Assembly (NCBI GenBank): GCA_934539245.1
Contig: CAKTCK010000075.1
Span: 1 to 5,640 of the forward strand
Length of the DNA stretch: 5,640 nucleotides
Direction: 5' to 3'
Source: an uncultured Faecalibacterium sp.
GTDB lineage: Bacteria > Bacillota > Clostridia > Oscillospirales > Ruminococcaceae
Below the pieces are notes generated by a model. That model was not told the DNA's origin. It was given only the letters and a program-made list of their open reading frames with translations, and searched no databases. A program made the position numbers and the translations under genes. Of the stretch, positions 1 through 5,050 are shown one piece after another (position 1 is the stretch's first letter; the number at the start of each line of letters is the position of its first letter).

Positions 1-350
1 TCCATGGAGTCGTTGCCGCCGATGTAGAAGAAGTAGCCGATGTTCAGCTTTTCCAGAATGGCGAACAGCTTTTTGTACACCGCCTCGTCATCCCGCCAGT
101 CGGGCAGCTTGTAGCGGCAGCTGCCCAGAAAGCTGGACGGGGTGCGCTTGAGCAGCTCGATGTCCAAGTCATCGGTCAGCAGGGTGGAAAGATCCACCAC
201 CCGCTCCTCCAGCAGACCGGCAACACCGTTGCACATACCGTACACGATGTCTGCGCCGCGGTTCTTGCAGCTTTCAAAGACACCCGCCAGACTGGCATTG
301 ATGACAGAGGTGGGGCCGCCGGACTGACCGACAATTGCGTTTTTTCCCAT
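1..350 (-). CDS. pfp: 6-phosphofructokinase, pyrophosphate-type, N-terminal 116 codons (partial, runs off left edge)
   Basis: The enzyme phosphorylates fructose-6-phosphate to fructose-1,6-bisphosphate in the cytoplasm, probably with pyrophosphate as donor and therefore reversibly. The visible part is the N-terminal half of the first Rossmann-like lobe. It holds the phosphate-binding loop GQSGGPTSVIN (residues 8-18), the block IELLKRTPSS (64-73), GSCRYKLPD (76-84) and YIGGNDSM (109-116), where the window ends. In this family an Asp at the second acidic position of GG(D/N)D stands where ATP-dependent enzymes have Gly, and this is known to exclude ATP. The ATG at 348-350 has an AAGGAG ribosome site eight bases upstream (359-364, read on the minus strand). 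The gene is the downstream member of a tandem pair with the gene at 435-1658. About 69 of 116 aligned residues are identical without gaps, so this is a diverged paralogue and not an assembly duplicate. The C-terminal two thirds, including PKTIDND, cannot be seen. Confidence 0.93.
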   Translation of the reverse strand, partial: MGKNAIVGQSGGPTSVINASLAGVFESCKNRGADIVYGMCNGVAGLLEERVVDLSTLLTDDLDIELLKRTPSSFLGSCRYKLPDWRDDEAVYKKLFAILEKLNIGYFFYIGGNDSM

Positions 351-388
351 GATGATTTCTCCTTTTTTGTTTTTTCTGTTTCGGCTAT

Positions 389-411
389 AAAAACGTGCAG
401 TTGCACGAAAA
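389..411 (-). terminator. Small palindrome with U-run between the two phosphofructokinase genes (weak terminator or operator)
   Basis: On the minus strand the gap between the two genes contains CGTGCAACTGCACG (407 to 394), a five-base-pair stem with a four-base loop, or 6+2+6 as a DNA palindrome. It is followed directly by five T (393-389). This is the order of an intrinsic terminator, but the stem is short, so at best it would thin transcription into the downstream paralogue. The same palindrome could instead be a protein-binding site: its TGCAACTG octamer recurs at 1784-1791 in the leader of the upstream gene. Which role applies cannot be decided from sequence. Confidence 0.3.
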
Positions 412-434
412 CAGACGCGGAAGGGAAAGGTGGA

Positions 435-1658
435 TCACAGACGGATGTGGCGGGGGGTGCCGTTCACATACACAGGGGTCACCTCGTCCAGGATCAGCGG
501 ACGGGCGTACTCCTCAAAGGCTTCGGTCACCTGCATCCCGTCCGGGGTGATCCATTCCAGCGGGACCTTCTTTTCCAGATTTGCCACCTGCTGCACATCC
601 ACAGACTCGGTGATACACTGGTACGGGTAGTTGGAGACCCGCTTGAGGGCGATCATGCGGCCGCTCTCGCCCGCAAAGGCAGCAGCGGCGGCGGCACCAC
701 CAACGGCGTAGGCCTCGTTCACATCCGTGCGGCTGGCCAGATGGCTGGCGCAGCGCTGCAGGGTGGAAAACTCGATGGCGCGGCTCTTGCACTGCAGCTT
801 GTCGTGGATGAGCTCCGAAAGATAACGGCTGGTGCCGCTGAGGATGGCCTTGTGACCAAAGGCGTCCAGCTGCCCGGCGGTGGACACCAGATCGCACAGG
901 TAAGTGCCATCCATAGTCTTTACGCCCTCGCTAGCCGCGATGATAACGTTGGACTTCACCCGCTGCAGCTCGTCCACCCGGGCAAGGAACTTGTCCTGAT
1001 CAAAGGGGACTTCCGGCAGCAGAATCAGGTCGGGGCCTTCGCAGTCCTCGCCGCCTGCCAGACAGGCCGCACCTGCCAGCCAGCCTGCGTGGCGGCCCAT
1101 GATCTCAGCCACCGTCACGCTGCGGATGTTGTACACCGAGGAGTCGCGGATGACTTCCTTTAAAATAGTAGCAATGTACTTTGCGGCAGAGCCGTAGCCG
1201 GGGGTGTGGTCGGTAAGGCACAGATCGTTGTCGATGGTCTTGGGCACACCGATGAACCGCACACTGCTGCCCACACGCTGCCCATAGCGGGACAGCTTTG
1301 CGATGGTATCCATCGAGTCGTTGCCGCCGATGTAGAACACGGCACAGATATCGTACTTGTCAAACAGGGTGAACAGCTTGACGAACGGGGTGGCATCGGT
1401 GTCCGGGTCGGGCAGCTTGAAGCGGCAACTGCCCAGATAGCTGGACGGGGTACGCTTGAGCAGTTCGATGCTCATGCGGTCGTCCAGCAGGATGTTGAGC
1501 TCCAGAAGCTCTTCCTTGAGCAGACCCTCGATGCCGTACTTCATGCCGTACACCTTGTCTGCACCCAGACTGCGGGCGGCTTTGTATACACCCGCAAGGC
1601 TGGAGTTGATCACGGCGGTAGGGCCGCCGCTCTGACCAATGATAATATTCTTGGCCAT
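435..1658 (-). CDS. pfp: 6-phosphofructokinase, pyrophosphate-type (diphosphate--fructose-6-phosphate 1-phosphotransferase), complete
   Basis: This cytoplasmic enzyme of 407 residues interconverts fructose-6-phosphate and fructose-1,6-bisphosphate. Visible motifs are GQSGGPTAVIN (8-18), IELLKRTPSS (64-73), YIGGNDSMD (109-117), PKTIDND (139-145, with Asp143 in the position of the catalytic base), TPGYGSAAKY (152-161) and MGRHAGW (187-193, substrate contacts). Lys140 in PKTIDND and Asp114 in GGND are the residues that mark pyrophosphate-dependent members; ATP enzymes have Gly at both. The length fits the roughly 400-residue clostridial PPi-PFK group. The ATG at 1656-1658 is chosen because a near-perfect AAGGAGGT (1663-1670, minus strand) lies just upstream and because GQSGGPT then falls at the usual distance from the N-terminus. 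An in-frame extension to 1754 is possible but has no family support. The gene is first of a tandem pair, 84 bp ahead of its paralogue, and is probably driven from the divergent region at about 1857-1885. Asn113 replaces the first Asp of the usual GGDD. Confidence 0.95.
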   Translation of the reverse strand: MAKNIIIGQSGGPTAVINSSLAGVYKAARSLGADKVYGMKYGIEGLLKEELLELNILLDDRMSIELLKRTPSSYLGSCRFKLPDPDTDATPFVKLFTLFDKYDICAVFYIGGNDSMDTIAKLSRYGQRVGSSVRFIGVPKTIDNDLCLTDHTPGYGSAAKYIATILKEVIRDSSVYNIRSVTVAEIMGRHAGWLAGAACLAGGEDCEGPDLILLPEVPFDQDKFLARVDELQRVKSNVIIAASEGVKTMDGTYLCDLVSTAGQLDAFGHKAILSGTSRYLSELIHDKLQCKSRAIEFSTLQRCASHLASRTDVNEAYAVGGAAAAAAFAGESGRMIALKRVSNYPYQCITESVDVQQVANLEKKVPLEWITPDGMQVTEAFEEYARPLILDEVTPVYVNGTPRHIRL

Positions 1659-1856
1659 GGAAACCTCCTTCAGATCATTTAAAATGTGTCTGCTGCCGGG
1701 CAAACGGCTTTCCGCACCGTCCGGTAAAGTGGTCTGTCGGCCCTGCACTGCCAACGGACCGGGACGGCAAAACAGCCGCCTGCTGCAACTGACACAAAAT
1801 TATTTGCAGCTTGTGTATTTGCTTTTTGTAAAATGTGCAAAATAAGCTGCAATCCT

Positions 1857-1885
1857 ATTGTACCCGTTTTGCCTGTTGTATGCAA
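1857..1885 (-). promoter_or_regulatory. Candidate promoter for the phosphofructokinase pair
   Basis: Read on the minus strand, TTGCAT (1885-1880) is followed after 17 bp by TACAAT (1862-1857). The -10 matches five of six consensus bases, the -35 only three. The predicted start near 1850 would give a leader of about 190 bases and would fall at the edge of the 1804-1852 dyad, so a bound protein there could block initiation. The -35 overlaps the TGCAA arm at 1881-1885. Confidence 0.35.
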
Positions 1886-1892
1886 GACCCAA

Positions 1893-1925
1893 TTGGTTGC
1901 ACAGGCAAAAAAAATATGATAAAAT
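1893..1925 (+). promoter_or_regulatory. Candidate promoter for the SGNH hydrolase gene
   Basis: Two overlapping readings exist: TTGCAC (1897-1902), 17 bp, TAAAAT (1920-1925); or TTGGTT (1893-1898), 16 bp, TATGAT (1915-1920). Each has a five-of-six -10 and a three-of-six -35. Either would start transcription about 65-75 bases before the ATG at 1999. The -35 lies in the right arm of the inverted repeat whose left side carries the oppositely directed promoter candidate, so the two promoters are back to back. Confidence 0.35.
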
Positions 1926-1998
1926 GGGTGCGCACTCCAAAAATATCGGGCAGCAATGCCTGCCTGTTGGGATAATTGCAGAAAGCTGGACAGAGATT

Positions 1999-3009
1999 AT
2001 GGGCATTTCACACGAGTATCATTCGGCACCCCGGCGGCGCGCGCGCAGGAGCATCGGTGGCAAGCTGCGGCTGGCGGGGGTCATTGTGGCCATTCTGCTG
2101 GTCGCCTATGCAGTGACCGCCATCTTGGAAAAAGGGACTGTGGAGGAAGAAAGCACCCCGCAGACCGGCGCAGGTGGCATTGCACAGAACATTTTGGCAC
2201 CGCTGCCCATGCAGGGCGAGGCGGCTTCCGGCAGCGAGAGTACGGCAGGGGACAGCGGCACGGCGCAGGCGGTGCCGCTGGAGAGCTTCGGCCCTGCCCG
2301 GCAGACCGACGGCGCTTATACCGTTAAGGCTTACGATGCCAGCGTCATCCGGCAGCCGACCTGCGGTCAGGTAGACCTGAGCTATTTTTCGGACGCCGCT
2401 TTTCTGGGCGACAGCCTGACGGTGGGCTTCTCGGATTATCAAATCAATCTGAGCGGCGCGCTCATCTGCGGCTACACGGGCGTGGGGCCGGACGCCATCG
2501 TCAACCGCACCGCCGTCAAGAGCCCCACCCGCGGGCAGGAGGTGGCACTGGATGTGCTGGCAGCGGCACAGCCCAAAAAGCTGTATATCCTGCTGGGCAC
2601 CAACACTCTGACCACCTTGGGTGCAGCTGACCGTTTTCTGGCCTACTACGGTCAGATGCTGGACGAGCTGCGCCAGACGCTGGGGGACGACTGCATTATT
2701 TATGTACAGTCCATCCCGCCGGTACGGCCTGCGGCAGCGGAAAAGAAGCCGGGGCTTGCCTCGGATGTGCTGCGCGGTGTGAACGAGCAGCTGGCACAGC
2801 TGGCTGCAAGTAAAGGCTGCGTCTATCTGGATCTGTGGGAGGCACTGGCCGACGGTGAGGGCAACCTGAAGGAAATGATCGCCGCACCGGATGGCGTGCA
2901 TCTTTCTGCTGGCAACGGCTACGGCGCATGGGTGACTTACCTGCGCAACCACGCAAAATATTCCGCAAATAACCCGTGGATCATGGGTAGCGCGTACAGC
3001 GCAGAATAA
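1999..3009 (+). CDS. Membrane-anchored SGNH/GDSL-family hydrolase
   Basis: This is a 336-residue protein with a short basic N-terminus (PRRRARR, 11-17), one hydrophobic segment (about 25-43) and a Gly/Ser/Ala-rich linker to about residue 125. It therefore looks like an uncleaved anchor or signal peptide with the enzyme outside the cell. The catalytic domain follows: block I FLGDSLT (135-141) with nucleophile Ser139, a Gly-containing block II near GYTGVGP (158-164), block III LGTNTL (199-204) with Asn202, and block V DGVH (298-301) with Asp298 and His301. The full Ser-Asp-His set is present, so it should be active. The family includes esterases acting on acetylated sugars, lipids or wall polymers; the substrate cannot be told here. 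ATG 1999-2001 is preferred because the basic-then-hydrophobic start follows directly. Its ribosome site is weak (GGA at 1988-1990), and in-frame starts at 1858 and 1924 are not better. It forms its own unit, with a terminator 12 bp after the stop. Confidence 0.88.
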   Translation: MGISHEYHSAPRRRARRSIGGKLRLAGVIVAILLVAYAVTAILEKGTVEEESTPQTGAGGIAQNILAPLPMQGEAASGSESTAGDSGTAQAVPLESFGPARQTDGAYTVKAYDASVIRQPTCGQVDLSYFSDAAFLGDSLTVGFSDYQINLSGALICGYTGVGPDAIVNRTAVKSPTRGQEVALDVLAAAQPKKLYILLGTNTLTTLGAADRFLAYYGQMLDELRQTLGDDCIIYVQSIPPVRPAAAEKKPGLASDVLRGVNEQLAQLAASKGCVYLDLWEALADGEGNLKEMIAAPDGVHLSAGNGYGAWVTYLRNHAKYSANNPWIMGSAYSAE

Positions 3010-3020
3010 CCAGAGCGAAG

Positions 3021-3054
3021 GACAGCTGCACCAAACGATGCGGCTGTCTTTTTT
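3021..3054 (+). terminator. Strong intrinsic terminator after the SGNH hydrolase gene
   Basis: GACAGCTGCA (3021-3030) pairs over ten bases, with one T.G wobble, with TGCGGCTGTC (3039-3048). The loop is eight bases and six T follow (3049-3054). It lies 12 bp after the hydrolase stop codon and should separate this gene from the polyamine operon. Confidence 0.93.
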
Positions 3055-3127
3055 ACGGGTTCAAAAGGGCTTTTTGCACAAAACAGCCTTTTCTGCATGG
3101 GAAAAGCTGTCTGCCAAAAAGTTTTGG

Positions 3128-3156
3128 TTGACAGAAAAGGCGAATCATGTTATTCT
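3128..3156 (+). promoter_or_regulatory. Promoter of the speA leader
   Basis: A perfect TTGACA (3128-3133) is followed after 17 bp by TATTCT (3151-3156), which is preceded by the extended -10 element TG plus one base (3148-3150). Transcription is predicted to start near 3163, giving a leader of about 410 bases before the speA ATG. The -35 sits inside the inverted repeats at 3086-3141, so a repressor bound there could control it. Confidence 0.65.
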
Positions 3157-3349
3157 TTTGTTGATTTTGAGAGACACCGCCTTGCAGAGTCTTTTCAAAG
3201 CAATTTACTCGGGACCGCCCAAACGGGGCTAAGGCCATACGGACAGCCGGGTCCACTGCCGACCGGCGGCGCAAGCTGCCATTATTGATTGAGTTTGAAG
3301 CTCAAATTTTATAAGTTGGTTCCTTTACAACCATGAAATTGCGCAGCCT

Positions 3350-3394
3350 ATGCGCAGACTTGTGAAACGGTCAATAAGAGTAGTAAAAGTGTAG
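3350..3394 (+). CDS. Possible 14-residue Arg/Lys-rich leader peptide
   Basis: ATG at 3350 opens a 14-codon frame, MRRLVKRSIRVVKV, ending at TAG (3392-3394). Four residues are Arg (CGC, AGA, CGG, AGA) and two are Lys. It lies between the leader promoter and the terminator before a gene of the arginine/lysine/ornithine decarboxylase family, which is where a ribosome-stalling control peptide would sit. Against it, no Shine-Dalgarno sequence is visible upstream, the stretch is purine-rich so AGA/AAA codons are expected by composition, and a second ten-codon frame (ATG at 3333) overlaps it. Speculative. Confidence 0.2.
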   Translation: MRRLVKRSIRVVKV

Positions 3395-3477
3395 TTGCTA
3401 TATAGACTCTCATCACCCCGTCTTTTTGGATCGCAAATAACGCGCAGCACCGGCACTTACGGCTGGGTGCTTTATCG

Positions 3478-3502
3478 GCGCGGAAAAAGCTTTTCCAAGC
3501 GC
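3478..3502 (+). promoter_or_regulatory. Candidate antiterminator hairpin
   Basis: GCGCGGAAAA (3478-3487) can pair with TTTTCC (3491-3496) plus GCGC (3499-3502), giving ten base pairs with an AA bulge and a three-base loop. Bases 3499-3502 are also the core of the terminator's left arm, so both structures cannot form fully at once. The upstream CGCGC (3441-3445) can in turn take 3478-3482 away, which would favour termination. Confidence 0.35.
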
Positions 3503-3537
3503 AGGTCTGTACATTTGTGCAGTGCCTGCGCTTTTTT
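3497..3537 (+). terminator. Intrinsic terminator 35 bp before speA (attenuator candidate)
   Basis: AAGCGCAGG (3497-3505) pairs perfectly with CCTGCGCTT (3525-3533). Inside it CTGTAC (3507-3512) pairs with GTGCAG (3517-3522) around an ATTT loop, with one T.G wobble. A run of six T covers 3532-3537, the first two within the stem. No protein gene ends just upstream, and the speA ribosome site begins only 24 bases later, so the likely role is control of read-through into speA-speE. Confidence 0.85.
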
Positions 3538-3571
3538 GTTGTGCAAAAAGAGAACAGGGACGGAGGAAAAG

Positions 3572-5038
3572 ATGAACGAGAACAAAGCGCGTTCCCGGCT
3601 GGACCAGCGCCGTGCGCCCATTTACGAGGCGCTGGAGCGGTTCCGGCAGATGCGGGTGGTGCCCTTTGATGTGCCCGGCCACAAGCGGGGCCGCGGCAAC
3701 CCGGAGCTGACCGCTTTTCTGGGTCAGCAGTGCGTGGGCGTGGACGTGAATAGCATGAAGCCGCTGGATAACCTCTGCCACCCGGTATCGGTCATTCGGG
3801 AAGCTGAGGAGCTGGCCGCCGATGCTTTTGGCGCAGCACATGCCTTTTTAATGGTGGGCGGCACCACTAGCAGCGTGCAGAGCATGGTGCTTACCGCCTG
3901 CAAGCGGGGCGATGAGATCATTCTGCCCCGCAACGTGCACCGCAGCGTGCTGAACGCGTTGGTGCTGTGCGGCGCTGTGCCGGTGTATGTGAACCCGGAG
4001 GTGGATAAGCGCCTGGGCATCTCGCTGGGCATGAAGCGGGAGCAGGTGGCTAAGGCCATCAAGGAGCACCCCAACGCCGTGGCTGTGCTGGTGAATAACC
4101 CCACCTACTACGGCATCTGCTCCGACCTGCGTGCCATCGTAAAAATGGCGCACGACGCCGGGATGCTCTGCCTTGCGGATGAAGCCCACGGCACCCACTT
4201 CTACTTTGGCGGCGGTCTGCCGGTGTCTGCCATGGCGGCAGGCGCGGATATGGCCTCGGTGTCCATGCACAAGAGCGGCGGCAGCCTGACCCAGTCCAGT
4301 CTGCTGCTCATCGGCCCCAACGTGCACCCGGGCTATGTGCGCCAGATCATCAACCTGACCCAGACCACCTCCGGCAGCTATCTGCTGATGTCCAGTCTGG
4401 ATATCTCCCGCCGCAATCTGGCGCTGCGGGGACGTCAGGTGTTCCATCAGGTGGCGGATATTGCCGAGTATGCCCGCGAGGAGATCAACGCCGTAGGCGG
4501 CTACTACGCCTTTGGCAAGGAGCTGTGCAACGGCGATTCCGTTTTTGATTTTGACACCACTAAGCTCAGCGTCCATACGCTGGACATCGGCCTTGCTGGC
4601 ATCGAGGTCTACGACATCCTGCGCGACGAGTACGATATCCAGATCGAGTTCGGCGACATTGGCAACATCCTTGCTTACCTGTCCATCGGCGACCGCCCGC
4701 AGGAGGTGGAACGCCTGGTCAGTGCACTGGCCGAGATCAAGCGCCGCTACCGCACCGACGGCTCGGGTCTGCTGAGTCAGGAATACATCGACCCCGTGGT
4801 GGCCGCCAGCCCGCAGGAGGCCTTCTATGCCCCCAAAAAGAGCCTGCCCCTGCGGGAGACCGAGGGCATGGTGTGCAGCGAGTTCGTCATGTGCTATCCC
4901 CCGGGCATCCCCATCCTTGCACCCGGCGAGCGCATCACCAAGGAGATCTTGAACTATATCGAGTACGCCAAGGCCAAGGGCTGCAGCATGACCGGCCCGG
5001 AAGACCCCGAAATTTTGCACCTGAATGTTCTGGCATAA
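3572..5038 (+). CDS. speA: Arginine decarboxylase, Orn/Lys/Arg decarboxylase family (Bacillus SpeA type)
   Basis: This cytoplasmic PLP enzyme of 488 residues is expected to decarboxylate arginine to agmatine, the first step towards putrescine and spermidine. Motifs in order are PGHKRG (35-40), GGTTSS (96-101, cofactor phosphate loop), RNVHRS (120-125, with the His that stacks on PLP), DEAHG (203-207, Asp203 bonding the pyridine nitrogen), SMHKSGGS (231-238, with Lys234 as the Schiff-base lysine), YPPGIP (442-447) and GPED (475-478) near the C-terminus. Length and motif order match Bacillus subtilis SpeA (about 490 residues) and lack the receiver-like wing domain of the larger enterobacterial decarboxylases. 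ATG 3572 is chosen because GGAGG (3562-3566) lies five bases upstream; an in-frame extension to 3395 would cross the terminator. Its neighbour speE begins 12 bp after the stop, which supports a polyamine role. Lysine or ornithine as substrate cannot be excluded from motifs alone. Confidence 0.93.
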   Translation: MNENKARSRLDQRRAPIYEALERFRQMRVVPFDVPGHKRGRGNPELTAFLGQQCVGVDVNSMKPLDNLCHPVSVIREAEELAADAFGAAHAFLMVGGTTSSVQSMVLTACKRGDEIILPRNVHRSVLNALVLCGAVPVYVNPEVDKRLGISLGMKREQVAKAIKEHPNAVAVLVNNPTYYGICSDLRAIVKMAHDAGMLCLADEAHGTHFYFGGGLPVSAMAAGADMASVSMHKSGGSLTQSSLLLIGPNVHPGYVRQIINLTQTTSGSYLLMSSLDISRRNLALRGRQVFHQVADIAEYAREEINAVGGYYAFGKELCNGDSVFDFDTTKLSVHTLDIGLAGIEVYDILRDEYDIQIEFGDIGNILAYLSIGDRPQEVERLVSALAEIKRRYRTDGSGLLSQEYIDPVVAASPQEAFYAPKKSLPLRETEGMVCSEFVMCYPPGIPILAPGERITKEILNYIEYAKAKGCSMTGPEDPEILHLNVLA

Positions 5039-5050
5039 GGAGGGAAAAAG

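Larger units (their letters stand above)
1659..1998. other. Divergent intergenic region between phosphofructokinase and SGNH hydrolase genes
   Basis: These 340 bp contain no supported gene. The half next to the phosphofructokinase (about 1680-1790) is GC-rich and would be its 5' leader. It includes an imperfect 11-bp hairpin with arms 1731-1741 and 1750-1760 and an eight-base loop. The other half (about 1791-1930) is AT-rich and holds nested dyads. TTGCAGCTT (1804-1812) pairs with AAGCTGCAA (1844-1852) and encloses TTTGC (1818-1822) with GCAAA (1837-1841). A second dyad pairs TTTTGCCTGT (1867-1876) with ACAGGCAAAA (1901-1910). TGCAA or TTGCA occurs seven times between 1784 and 1980. None of the dyads has a T-run in the right place to be a terminator, so operators or promoter elements are likelier. 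Confidence 0.6.
3163..3537 (+). ncRNA. Candidate structured leader RNA upstream of speA (unrecognised class)
   Basis: The predicted transcript folds into successive local hairpins. GGAC (3241-3244) pairs with GTCC (3251-3254). GGCGGC (3265-3270) pairs with GCTGCC (3275-3280) across a GCAA tetraloop. TTGAG (3289-3293) pairs with CTCAA (3301-3305), TGGTT (3317-3321) with AACCA (3329-3333), and TGCGCA (3340-3345) with TGCGCA (3351-3356). ACGGGG (3223-3228) could close the set by pairing with CCCCGT (3416-3421). CGCGCAGCACC (3441-3451) can pair with GGTGCT (3466-3471) and GCGCG (3478-3482), and the RNA ends in the terminator at 3497-3537. It could be a riboswitch, a protein-responsive or peptide-responsive attenuator, or a free small RNA. 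Pairings were found by eye, without energy calculation, and several are mutually exclusive. Confidence 0.4.
3055..3571. other. Gene-free stretch before speA: promoter, structured leader and attenuator-like terminator
   Basis: About 517 bp carry no reading frame that resembles a protein gene; frames of 60-75 codons here have no recognisable motif and no ribosome site. The left part (3083-3141) is a set of overlapping inverted repeats around a TTGACA -35 box. GCCTTTTCTG (3086-3095) pairs with CAGAAAAGGC (3132-3141), ACAGC-C-TTTTC (3083-3093) with GAAAAGCTGT (3101-3110), and CCAAAA (3114-3119) with TTTTGG (3122-3127). The right part, from about 3163, would be transcribed as a leader of about 410 bases with a chain of hairpins ending in a terminator. 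I do not recognise the conserved core of any riboswitch class, 6S, SRP, RNase P or tmRNA. Confidence 0.7.

Noticed and set aside
447..1163. Plus-strand open frame of 238 codons opposite the phosphofructokinase
   Set aside because: It is antisense to conserved catalytic motifs and has low-complexity shadow composition.
1867..1910. Inverted repeat TTTTGCCTGT/ACAGGCAAAA as a terminator
   Set aside because: The T-tract is on the 5' side and the A-tract on the 3' side of the stem on both strands, which is the wrong order for intrinsic termination.
1858..1998. Upstream starts for the SGNH hydrolase (TTG 1858, ATG 1924)
   Set aside because: The extra residues are not signal-like, would lie on the predicted promoter, and have no better ribosome site.
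2008..2952. Minus-strand open frame of 314 codons opposite the SGNH hydrolase
   Set aside because: The plus frame has a complete SGNH motif set, and the antisense product has no recognisable domain or ribosome site.
3038..3232. Plus-strand frame of 64 codons between the hydrolase and speA
   Set aside because: It starts inside the loop of the hydrolase terminator, has no ribosome site, and covers the leader promoter.
3396..3404. Extended -10 (TGCTATATA) as a second speA promoter
   Set aside because: No acceptable -35 lies 16-18 bp upstream, and it is much weaker than the promoter at 3128-3156; it remains a minor possibility.
3446..3496. T-box antiterminator resemblance (GGGTGC...GCGCGGAAAA)
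   Set aside because: The conserved T-box core GGGTGGTACCGCG is not present and no stem I with a clear specifier loop could be drawn.
3395..3571. 59-codon N-terminal extension of speA from a TTG
   Set aside because: It would run through the terminator hairpin, has no family counterpart, and ATG 3572 has a GGAGG at ideal spacing.
3848..5020. Long minus-strand open frame (390 codons) opposite speA
   Set aside because: It is a His/Ala/Gly/Val-rich antisense shadow of a GC-rich gene whose plus frame carries all decarboxylase motifs.
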